DNA of 64,000 nucleotides from Astragalus membranaceus. Taxonomy: Eukaryota > Streptophyta > Magnoliopsida > Fabales > Fabaceae. Below, piece by piece: positions 52,551-62,305 of the stretch. A program made the translations under genes and the position numbers. The stretch is taken from NCBI GenBank assembly GCA_039519185.1, contig CM076848.1:128038371-128102370 (forward strand), in the 5' to 3' direction. Below the pieces are notes generated by a model. That model saw nothing but the letters and a program-made list of their open reading frames with translations, did no database searches and was not told where the DNA came from. Each line of letters starts with the position of its first letter. The stretch's first letter is position 1.

Positions 52551-52989
52551 AGCGACAAGTTTCCGATGACAATACACATAAAACCAGCCAACAATAACAA
52601 CAAAACATTACCAACAAGTCACTTAATGACTTAACAATTTCGAGTCGATCTCGGCTACGTTAACAGATATTAAGATATCGATCTAGAACTCAAACAATAT
52701 TAATTTGTATCATTTAGTCTTACATATCATTATAATCCATTAGCCTATTAGACATTAACTCATCCTATAACTGTTATAACTAACTCTTCCTTCTCATGTT
52801 TAATTATGAGTAATACTCAAGTCATATGGGCTCATTAATTCGGTCTAATTATTTCGTTCTTACTATTAACTCACCCTCACTATCAACTTGATTCTTCGTC
52901 TTAGTAACATGCGAGTCATTCAAATCAAGGAACACCAATCGACATACAATTGCCTACTCATACTAGATTCATTTCCTAAAATCGGCTTA

Positions 52990-53165
52990 TTAGCTATAGT
53001 CATCCCTACCATTAAGTTATAGTCATCCAAATCATTATGTTACAGTCATCCAAATCAAATAATTTACAGACACTTAAATCATTTACAGTCATCCATAATA
53101 ATTACAGTTATCCAAATTGAATTATATTTGCGGTCATCCATAATAATTACAGTTATCCAAACTGA
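52990..53165. repeat. TTACAGTCATCC repeat cluster in solo LTR 2
   Basis: Seven degenerate copies of TTACAGTCATCCAAATC are spaced about 17-45 bp apart. The corresponding cluster in solo LTR 1 is at 11549-11690 (five copies). Confidence 0.65.
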
Positions 53166-54480
53166 ATAAATTGAATAAATTAAATAAATACAAACAAAAA
53201 TAGGAATAGCGATAATCATTACTATTCTAGTCATATCCCCTATTGCCCATATAGAATAGAAACCCTTTCCCCCCGTACCTGACAATGAGATGTACTTCAA
53301 TAGCGAATCGATGAAGACCAGTCGTGAGTTCCGAAGCGTGATTTAATTCCAGCGGAACAGTGTTTGACTCGAACGTGCACAATTATATAACAACAACAGA
53401 GACAGTACAAAGGTCATACACTAAAAATATCAAATGTAATTAATCGCTTGTTTAATGAATTATTGTGTTTTTCGACGAAGTACCTATGCAATCATAGTGT
53501 GTTTAGGAATTGTGAACCGAAGAACTCAAAACGTCCGCATGCAAAACAACACACAATCCTTGGGATCCTCAGAGAAACTCACGGTAGCCATGTTATTTTG
53601 AGAAGGAAAATAATGCAGGGATTTGGATGCATGGAGAGGACAACCAGAACACATAACAAAACCAAAATAGAGTCTTTATGTTTGCTTGCAATATCATGAG
53701 TGAGGGAAAGGCTGAATAGAATCGAGGGAGAAGAAGAAAGGTTGAATCGAACCAACTGTGGTGGCTATGGCCACTTTGCGACCAAACTTGACACGACACG
53801 AAATTGGTTCACCGCGTAGAGGAGGTCAGAAATCGCGATTTTAGGGTGGTGGCGGCGTGAGCTGCTCCTGGAAAAACGGCGCCACGATTGAAGAAACGAA
53901 GGCCAATATCATGATCAGCAGAAAATTCCGAGCGGGGCTGTGTGTTTTGGGCGTTGGTCGTGGCGGGGTTAGGAAAAACGAGATGGAGGAGCAATGCTAT
54001 TAAGGCTTTGTGATTTGCGGGTTCAGGGAAGAAGGAGAAGAGCTGGAGCGGGTTGGGGTGGGTCTGTGCAAGGTACGTTGGGCCTTGGTTGCGAGCTGAA
54101 GGAAATGGACCGCAGGGGGTGAATTTATCAACAACGAGGGGGGGTGTATGTGAGTAAAATGGTCTAAAATTCATTTTTAAATCCTTTTCCAAGTCCAATA
54201 TCACTACCACTACTATTTTAAGATTCTAATAGCCCAAAATACTTTTCTAAAATAGATACCATCTAAAATACTAATATTTCTAAAAATAAAATAAAAATAT
54301 AACTATAATCATATATTTCCAATAGCGTATAATATACATTTAAATGTGAGTTCAACTAATTTTAATAACTCAAACACACAATAAATTAAAATAATTTAAT
54401 TTTATCAATCCAAAATAATTCATACAACAAAAACATTCTAAAAGAACCACAATGCACGAAAATCGGGGTGTTACACTAAA

Positions 54481-57363
54481 TGCTAGTAGAATGTGAACCA
54501 TAGATTGGCATAAGAAGTATGTAGTGAATTCCCAAATGAGTAAGACTAAGCATTTAATACCCAGATTAGGACAATTCCTTTTGGCGTCTTAGGAAGGCTA
54601 CTTCTCGGAAATAGCCATTAGCAGTGATATCTTCCCAAATGTTTGGTTAGTCCATGGGTAGGACAAGTTTTCGGGTTGATTGATTACGACAGTTGTAATA
54701 ATTTTGTTTGTATTGTGTATGGAATTCGGAAAGATGGAGGACCAAAGGAATGTTCAAAATAGTTAGAATTCGTTTTCCGAATCAACACAGGATGCACTTC
54801 TCGTGCGCCCGTTTGATTCTTTAAAAGAATCCTTCTATTTTCTCGTTTCTTTGATGCTACAACTATCCCAATACCGTACGTAATACAAGTGTAAATGGTT
54901 ACATCAAGATTAGTCAACGATCCATTATGGTAAGATGAAGTCTATAGGCTTTTAATGAGCCCTACCTTTTTAGGGAAGCCGTTATGCCTCACCAGTGAGA
55001 TCCCTATTGTATAGAGATTCTCGTACCTTAGGTTATGAGTAGTTGAGGCCCTAAGAGGGTTATTGGTCCGAAAGGATAAGTGATAGATTTTCAGACAAGT
55101 TCTATCAAGGAGGATAATCAGTCTTGTAGGATTTCATTTGGCTAGAAGTTTCCCCAAAGGTCCTTGCACGAATTTTATGATTTAGGATTCTATGGTTATT
55201 GAGTTAAGACTCAATTCACGAGTTATGGAGATTCACTCATACTAATATTTTGGGTTAGTTGATAGGTCATGGAAAAATGATTTTATAAAATCCTATCATT
55301 GTGTGAGTCATTGTTGACTCCGATAGGCCATGGAAAATTGTTTTATGAAATCCTATCATTATGTGAGTCATTGAGACCGTATAGTCGACTCCGATAGGTC
55401 ATGGAAGATTATTTTATAAAATGCTATCATTATGCGAGTTATTGAAAACAGTGATTGTTCTCGAGTTTGGCCCAAAGTACTAGATGTATCTCCAAGAGGA
55501 CCAAAAGGTAATGTCCCAAATTTTCTATCTGTTGCGAAGGAAAATTGGAACGAAAGTTGTTAGTGCAATGACTACTAAGGAAAATCCGAGGTTTTAAGCA
55601 TTGAGTTGGGCATTAGTCCCTAAGCCATGATGCCTACACAAGTTCCCACTATAGTGGCGAGGTTTTAGTTTGTTAACCTCTCATTTGTGAAGGTTAACAA
55701 TTAGATTGTATTTATGTGACTTCCGTTTGACAAGTCAAACGTGAATACTGTTATGAAAAAGTGTTGCGACTGCTGATTGTGTTTTATATTATGAATAGCC
55801 ATCAAAGGTAAATTGATTGAACTACTTGCGATTGACTGAAATAGATGTACAATTACATTTTGGGTATGTTAATGGTGGCATAGGGTATATGGACTTTTGA
55901 AATAATGACATGAGGTTTGTTTTGTGAAATTGCATGCGGTTGTTTGATGATTTGAGTTTATGAAATGATAGCACAACTCCCGTGACTTTGAAAATTCATG
56001 TTCAATGCTAGTGTTGTTGAATTTTGATTTACATGTGTTATGACAAGAGAGAAAGAAACTGTTTTAACAGATTATGGTTTAAGGTATAGCTTAGGATAAG
56101 TGTGGTAACAAACGGAATGTACAATTTCGAAGCAAAAATTTGATTTGGTAAACTGATCAAAGAGCCCGATCCGTACGCCTGAGAGGCACGGACCGTGCGA
56201 GATTTTCTGCCACCCCTTTTCAAATTAAGTACAAATTATTCCGTTTCGTTACCATTTCTTGCCAAACCCTATCCTTACCCTACGTTGAGATAATTCACAT
56301 TGAAATCGACTGATTTGATCCACGTTTAGTGTCACGAGAGTGTTGAATGGTTTACAGGTATGTGTATTGCATAACTCTTATAGTACTTTAGGTGTAAAGA
56401 TAGAGTTTGTGTAATGAGAACCAATTAGATCATAAAGTTATAAGATAACCTTGCATGAAGTAAAAATGTCCTTAAGTTCAATTAAGCTAAGGATTAAGGA
56501 TTGGTTGCACTACGATGAGGAAAATTATTTTGAAAACAACCCCAATACGATTTTGATTATTCTTCAAACTTATTTGGTTCCATCATGGCCCATTTCTATG
56601 TTTAAGGTAGAGGTTTTTAAGAAACCGTCATCTCATCTTTTTGAACTATTTTATTTCGAAAACTTGGGAACGAATGAAGAGGTTCCTACGTTGTCTGTCA
56701 CTCCATGGATTAAGAAATTTCGCAGCTGAATTTTCCATCATATTTTCCATTGTGTATAAGAAATATTATGGATTCTAAAGGATTTATTGAAAATGTGTTT
56801 AACGGAAATTCCCACCTTCAAGAAAGTTGCTTTGCCCTTACATTGATATAAGAATTCAGATATGAGAACCCTATTTCGAACTTGTACTTTCTATTATTTG
56901 TCTCATAATACATGTTTTGATTAAGATTAATCAAAGTTGGGGTGTGAACCAAACCAATTGGAGTAAAGTTACAAGTTATTTTACTACAAATTTAAAGTTT
57001 TGGGTGAAATAAAGTTACGAGAGTATTTTCAAATACGGTATTAAGCCTAAGTAGACATGTGATAAGTTTCTCACTGTGTTTTAATTCCAAGAGAGTGTGG
57101 ATTGTAGTCTTAGATTGTTCTAGGGTAGTAATGACACGTACCTAAAGTTTGATATAAGTCACATGTCATGTGCAAGCTTAGAAAGAAACTCATCTCTTTA
57201 CTTAAAGATTGTTTGAATTTTGTACCAAAGAGAAAAACGGATTTCAAGTTAACAAGACTCTTTCCTTTTAGTTAAGATCTTTTTGAGAATGTCTATTCTC
57301 GGGTAGCAAATCGGTAAAACTTAAACAATTTTTGAGGACAAAAATTTTCAACTTGGGGTGTAT
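54481..57363 (+). other. LARD-like internal region, right part
   Basis: It is 2.9 kb without gag or pol motifs. It contains a three-unit tandem repeat (55261-55445) and ends with GAGGACAAAAATTTTCAACT and TTGGGGTGTAT before the 3' LTR, resembling the coding end and PPT of chromoviruses. The 92-codon frame at 56451-56729 has no family resemblance. Confidence 0.5.
55261..55445. repeat. Tandem repeat of 61-71 bp, three copies
   Basis: Units begin GATAGGTCATGGAAAAATG (55261), GATAGGCCATGGAAAATTG (55322) and GATAGGTCATGGAAGATTA (55393), and each contains TTTTATRAAATSCTATCATT and GTGAGTCATTG-type sequence. The middle unit carries an insertion of about 10 bp. Confidence 0.85.
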
Positions 57364-57647
57364 TGTAACATCCCCAAAATAATTGTTTCAATTATTTTAC
57401 TTGGTTATTTTAATTATGTTGGTCAATGAATATCTTAATTTCAATTTCATTAATTGTGGTTAAGTGAGTTAGTAATTTATAGTCAAGGTTACTAATATAT
57501 GTGACATAGTGTGTAATTTTGTGTTGGTTGCTAAAATTAAATATGGATTTATGTGGGGCTTGTTCAGGAATTAGGGATAGAATAAGGGCATAAGGGTCAA
57601 TTACCCCTCACCACACACTTATCCACCCTAAATAATAGAAAAAGAAA

Positions 57648-57928
57648 GGCTTAAATACGTTTCAGGCCCCTGCAAATATAGGGTGTTTTGGTTTAAGCCC
57701 CTGCAAATTTTTTTTTTGTTAAAAGCCCTTGCAAAATGACATATTTTGTTATAAGCCCTTCTATGGCTAAAATGTTAGCCTTAACATGGAATGCTATGAT
57801 TGCCGGATATGTTGAGAAGGGCTTATAACAAAATATTTCATTTTGCAAGGGCTTTTAACAAAAAAAAATTTGCGGGGGCTTAAACCAAAACACCCTATAT
57901 TTGCAGGGGCCTAAAACATATTTAAGCC
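57648..57928. mobile_element. Foldback MITE (Mutator-like), 281 bp
   Basis: Arms of about 115 bp are near-perfect inverted repeats, starting GGCTTAAATACGTTTCAGGC on the left and GGCTTAAATATGTTTTAGGC as reverse complement of the right, with a short unique centre (about 57765-57810). They are flanked by a perfect 9-bp duplication, AAAAAGAAA (57639-57647 and 57929-57937). The flank is low-complexity, which weakens the TSD slightly. The arms would form a long hairpin. Confidence 0.85.
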
Positions 57929-59109
57929 AAAAAGAAAAGAAAGGGAAAGGAAGAGAGAGTCGAGAGAAAGAAAATAAAATAAAAGAAAAGAAAAGAAAAG
58001 AGAGAAGAAGGAGAGGAGAAGGGCGAAGGAGAGAAGAAGAAGAGGAGAGCCAAGGTTTGAAGTAAGTTCCATTTTCTTTGCTCAAATAGAATCATCACCT
58101 CATTCACTTTCTTTTGTTACCAAAATCAACACCAACAACCCACTCTTTCTCTCTTCACCATTGTTGGAGCATGAAAGGAGGTGAACAATATTTGAAGATT
58201 ATGGCTTGTATGTTAGTTCTAGGAGTTGATTCACACTTATGGGAAGCCACATGGTTGATTTGAGTCACCTTGAAGGGGGTTGGGTAGCTGAATTCGAATT
58301 TCAAGGGTTAAGGTTTCAATTTGGGAAAGAAAAGAAATTGGGTGCTTAGGAGAGTATTTGGTGTTGAAGTTGAAATGGCTTGCTTGTTAGTGTGTTGACA
58401 TCAACAATCAAGGTGAGTTTCTTACTTCGGTTTCATGTTCTGCCGAAATGCATGTTGTTTGGTGTGTGTATTCTGAATTGGAATGTTAGGGTTTCATGTT
58501 AGGATACTGATTTAAGTTGATTCTTGGTGCTTTGATTGTCTATAACTTGAATTGAAAAGTGTTTATGTTGAGATGCTAAAAAACTGCATAAATTCGTATT
58601 GGTATAGGTTCAGTGTTTTGTGCATAACGTTTTCCATAGAACTCCTCTTTGAATGATTTATGTACCATTGTAAAATAGACTTCCAGAGCTTCAATTTGGA
58701 CACTTGTTTTACTTCATTTGGTTGAGAATTCAAAAAGAAAACTGAGTTACAGGTTTGACAACAGTTGCTGTCCTATTTCTGTACCCCTATGTTTTATTTC
58801 GAAAAACTATACTTTTGGCTACATCAACAAATAAATAAAAATTATATTCAGAAACTAGACACTCTAAGCTTTCCAAAGAATATTTGTTTGCTTAATTTCG
58901 ACATTGTTTGATATGTTAAATAAATTGTCGAAGTTTACGTACAGCTGCTGAAAAATACTGCACATTAAGTGTTTAGTAAAATGCTTGAATGATAGGTTTA
59001 CCGAATGAGAGAAAAATCGAATTTTCTAACTAAATAAATGCATAAGGCACCATGGGGAAGGTTTGGGTACAAAGGAAATGAAGGAAGTGGTTTAAAATTG
59101 AAAACAGAG

Positions 59110-59251
59110 AATAGTTTATAACTTCAGCAGAATAGTTTATAACTTCAGTTAGAATAGTTTATAACCTCAGCAAAATAGTTTATAACTTCAGCAGAATAGT
59201 TTGTAACTTCAGTTAGAATAGTCTGTAACTAGCTGAATAGTTTATAACTGG
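59110..59251. repeat. 21-22-bp tandem repeat, about seven copies
   Basis: Units begin AATAGTTTATAACTTCAGCAG and recur at 59110, 59131, 59153, 59174, 59195, 59217 and 59236, with the later ones more diverged. They lie inside the 3' LTR and no such array is seen in the 5' LTR. Confidence 0.85.
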
Positions 59252-60462
59252 TTTTGACATGTTTAGAGTTTCGAAAACATTTTATGTATTGAGGTTATGA
59301 TCATGCGATAGTTGATTGAAATGAACGATGTTTTACGAACTCTAGAGTGTGAACAATCAAAGTGTCAATTAAAGCATAAAATACCATGGGGATGACGATC
59401 CCAAAACCATTGTAGCACACCTAGTGGAGGGAAGTCATGATCTCGAAGCTAGGGCTCTGGCATTATTCGACAGTGATTGTCGGATTGGGATTTCCGTTGA
59501 GATTGAGTGATTTGGTTTCTCGGATTGTGCTAAGCCACGGGAAGAAAACACAGACAAGGAAAACACCGAGAGAGAAATTGAGAGGGGGTGCGAAAGAACT
59601 CACTGAGATTTCTAATCTCACTGTTTTTATGTGGTCTTTTCAGATGTGCAGCGTAAAGTAAAGCACATAGAGGAGAAGTAGCGGATACATTAGCTACTCA
59701 GTTAGAAGGAAGATCCTTTGGTGATCTTTATGTTGTATTTGCTTCTTTTCCCTTCTCATGTATCATTGGATTTAAATCCTTCCATTATAATCAAGGTCAT
59801 TTAGTATTCTATAACCTTGTCTTGTAGATGGACCATAGTCATGTTTATTTTATCGAATATGTACTTTTTGAGTACTTATTTCGGAAGTGTAATTGAGAAA
59901 TTTTTATCTCAAGGTTATGTTAAGTGGTTTTAATCCGCTTTAGTTTTATTTGGTCCATCATTATGAGCAGGTTATACTCCGATTGTTTATGATTATGCTA
60001 ATACTTTTGGTTCACCTAGTTGTGAATTTAAGGTGTTCCACTTACATTAATCGAGGTTTGTTTATTATTGATGTCCAAAACATTTAAGTAATTTTTATTG
60101 GATTTAATTGGTATACATTGTCGTTGTAACAAATTTTATACTATCAACCAATCAATTAAAAACAATGGTATGAGTGATTGTTAAGACGGTTGAAATAAAG
60201 TCAGACATCCGATATGACGTTGTTGTCAAACTTGAGTTTTAGTCGAGGATCGGCTAAGAGTTTGAACCTTTAATTCCTTTTCTTCAAACGACTAAACTGA
60301 GGAGGGAACTCTGTTCTTCTGTTATGAGTTCCCTAACTAGACTAGGTGAGAGAGACGTGTAGGATTATTCAAAAGCTAAGCATAAAGGATAAAGTGTGAG
60401 TAAAAGAAAGCAAAATACTTGAAAAAATGTAGATTTAGTTGATTGATCTTGTTTTTAATGTA

Positions 60463-60466
<4 letters not shown>

Positions 60467-60506
<40 letters not shown>
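60467..60506. repeat. TA microsatellite
   Basis: A TA dinucleotide run of about 40 bp. Confidence 0.95.
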
Positions 60507-60511
<5 letters not shown>

Positions 60512-61018
60512 GGTTTCTGTCAGCCACTTTTTTCTAGCCTACAACTGACCACTGTTGGGTCGGATAAGATCAATGTACACAAACGTTCACACGCCCTAAG
60601 ACTTAGGAGAGACGCTCCATAACGCCCACTAGCACAAAAAGTGGGTGAATAACCTTCGTTCCTATTTTCATGGCGCTTCTCCACGTTTTCTTCAACCGCT
60701 CCAAGTTCCCCTCAGTTGAGCTACTTACTCTCAGCAATCTGATCTATCTTCTTAGCTCCTTAGCATATGGGTTGAGTGTCCAAGCTCCACCTCTGAACCT
60801 TTTCAAAGGTAGCCTTTCTTTTCGTCCCTTAGCAAGCATTTCTTTATTAAAGCCCTTAATTGGTCTCACCATTGATTAAAATTCCTCAGAGTTGATGCAC
60901 TTCAGTTGAGGTAAACCTACTCCTTGAACCTTTGGGTCACCCATGCTCCTTTCTTCTCCTCAAAAACTTATCCCTTGGCTGAGGCTACCAACATTTCCAT
61001 GTTGTTGCTCTTCTCATA

Positions 61019-61023
<5 letters not shown>

Positions 61024-61057
<34 letters not shown>
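61024..61057. repeat. GA microsatellite
   Basis: A GA dinucleotide run of about 34 bp. Confidence 0.95.
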
Positions 61058-61061
<4 letters not shown>

Positions 61062-61156
61062 CATAAACTATTTTTAGCCTAATCCCCTCTTTGCCCATAA
61101 TTTAAGCAAATCAGCTCATATAGGCTCTCCCGACCAACAATTCAGTTGATTTTGAG

Positions 61157-61364
61157 TGTCAACATGTCATGTATATTGGGCTTTTAGATATATTGCATTG
61201 GACCAGTTTATTTTGTTTTGGGCTTCGCCCATGTGTAATAGTCTTGCGTTGACTTACTTCAGTTATTTGACTTTCACTTCTAACATAGCTGATATAAATA
61301 CTTTTGTAAAGCTCAATATGAATTCAATGGATTCATTCCTGGTTTATGAGATTCTGGGTTAACA
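61157..61364 (+). repeat. 5' LTR of the last copia element (about 208 bp)
   Basis: It starts TGTCAACATG and ends GGGTTAACA, giving approximate inverted ends, and is followed by a PBS. A TATA box TATAAATA lies at 61293-61300. The start is inferred without a partner LTR. Confidence 0.65.
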
Positions 61365-61366
61365 AT

Positions 61367-61379
61367 TGGTATCCAGAGC
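61367..61379 (+). other. Primer-binding site of the last copia element
   Basis: TGGTATCCAGAGC, two bases after the LTR, is a close match to the initiator tRNA-Met PBS with one extra base. Confidence 0.8.
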
Positions 61380-61457
61380 TTGTAACTGAATCCAAACTGT
61401 TTCACAACAAATTAACCGCAGTTAGTTACAACGGACGGTGATCATCAATCGTGATCC

Positions 61458-62305
61458 ATGGCGACGGCGACATCGATGGAAGAGAAGACGTATGTGCAAC
61501 TGGCGATTCCACGGTTCGACGGGCACTATGAGCATTGGGCAATGCTCATGGAGAACTTGTTACGATCCAAAGAATATTGGCATCTTGTAGAGACTGGAAT
61601 TCCAATGCTCATTGCCGGAGCCACACCGGAACAAATCAAGATAGTTGACAATGCAAAATTGAAGGACCTTAAAGTCAAAAACTACTTATTTCAAGCGATA
61701 GATCGTGGGATCATTGAAACTATCATGAACAAGAACACCTCAAAGGACATTTAGGAATCAATGAGGAAGAAATACCAGGAACTACGAAAGTCAAGAAAGC
61801 ACAATTGCAGGCCTTGAAAAGAGAATTCGAGTTCTCGGAATGAAGGTAGAAGAAAGCGTAAACGAGTACATTGCAAGAACGTTAGCGGTGGCTAACAAGA
61901 TGAAAGTGAGTGGTGACGACAAGACGGACGAGACGACAGTGGTGGAGAAGATCTTGCGATCTATGCCAAAGAAATTCCAATACGTTGTCTGTGCAATCGA
62001 GGAAGCCAATAGTGGCGTCGATCTTTCTGTTGATGAATTGCAAGCAAGCCTGCTGGTTCATGAACAAAGAATGAAAAAATACAAGGGAGAAGAAGAACAA
62101 GCTTTGAAGTCCACAATTGCAGGCAGAGGTGGCTCTAGAGGAAGAGGCAGGAATGCTAGAGGTGGAAGAGGCAGAGGTATAAACACGAACAAAGACTCCA
62201 TTCAATGTTACAAATGCAATAAATAAGGGCACTATCAAAACGAATGTCCAAGCTGGGAGGAGAACGCCAATTATGCAGAGTGCGAAGAAGAGGAAGAACT
62301 CCTTC
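61458..62305 (+). pseudogene. copia Gag, broken
   Basis: ATG at 61458 gives MATATSMEEKTYVQLAIPRF and DGHYEHWAMLMENLLRSKEY, then a TAG at 61752-61754 where Trp is expected (KDI*ESMRKKYQ). After a frame change near 61780, VKKAQLQALKREFE leads into the open part 61840-62226: MKVEESVNEYIARTLAVANK, SVDELQASLLVHEQRMKKYK, and a Gly/Arg-rich tract. The CCHC knuckle CYKCNK*GHYQNEC is interrupted by a TAA (62224-62226). Three separate lesions make it non-functional. Confidence 0.9.

Larger units (their letters stand above)
40716..54475 (-). mobile_element. Second solo LTR of the TGTGACACCC family, with nested elements
   Basis: It starts TGTGACACCC (40716) and ends CGGGGTGTTACA (54475). It is flanked by a perfect 5-bp duplication, CTAAA (40711-40715 and 54476-54480). 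Its own sequence is in three blocks (40716-41518, 43313-43340 and 52150-54475, about 3.15 kb), separated by a hAT-like element and a SIRE-type copia. Block order and internal repeats match solo LTR 1 at 9971-12755. The 133-codon minus frame at 53809-54210 lies near its transcription-start side and has no recognisable domain. Confidence 0.85.
22807..60040 (+). mobile_element. Old LARD-like chromovirus-type element hosting nested insertions
   Basis: Two diverged LTRs of the same family and orientation bracket this span: 22807-39689 (interrupted by a CACTA transposon) and 57364-60040 (carrying a MITE). Both start TGTAAYRYCCC, share the segment with GATGAYGATCCCAA, and contain AGAACTCAcTGA followed by TTTCAGATGYRCAG and GAGGAGAAGTA. 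A PBS (TGGTATCAGAGC, 39694-39705) follows the first LTR. The 3' internal end has GAGGACAAAAATTTTCAACT and a purine-rich TTGGGG before the second. After removal of nested elements about 3.9 kb of internal sequence remains, with no gag or pol motif, which fits a large retrotransposon derivative. No TSD is apparent, so two independent elements remain possible. Confidence 0.55.
57364..60040 (+). repeat. 3' LTR of the LARD-like element
   Basis: It starts TGTAACATCCCC and ends AAGGTGTTCCA. It contains a foldback MITE (57648-57928) and a 21-bp tandem repeat (59110-59251). It is patchily homologous to 38144-39689. Confidence 0.65.
60041..61156. other. Unassigned sequence with TA and GA microsatellites
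   Basis: It holds a TA run (about 60467-60506) and a GA run (61024-61057). The 69-codon frame at 60670-60879 shows no family resemblance. No LTR ends are certain. It separates the LARD-like element from the last copia element. Confidence 0.5.

Noticed and set aside
53809..54210. 133-codon minus-strand frame
   Set aside because: It lies within a solo LTR, has no recognisable domain, and is probably a chance ORF in the GC-richer leader.
56451..56729. 92-codon frame in the LARD-like interior
   Set aside because: No family resemblance and no supporting motifs, so it is kept only as a note in the interior region.
60670..60879. 69-codon Leu-rich frame
   Set aside because: Short, without homologous motifs or gene context.
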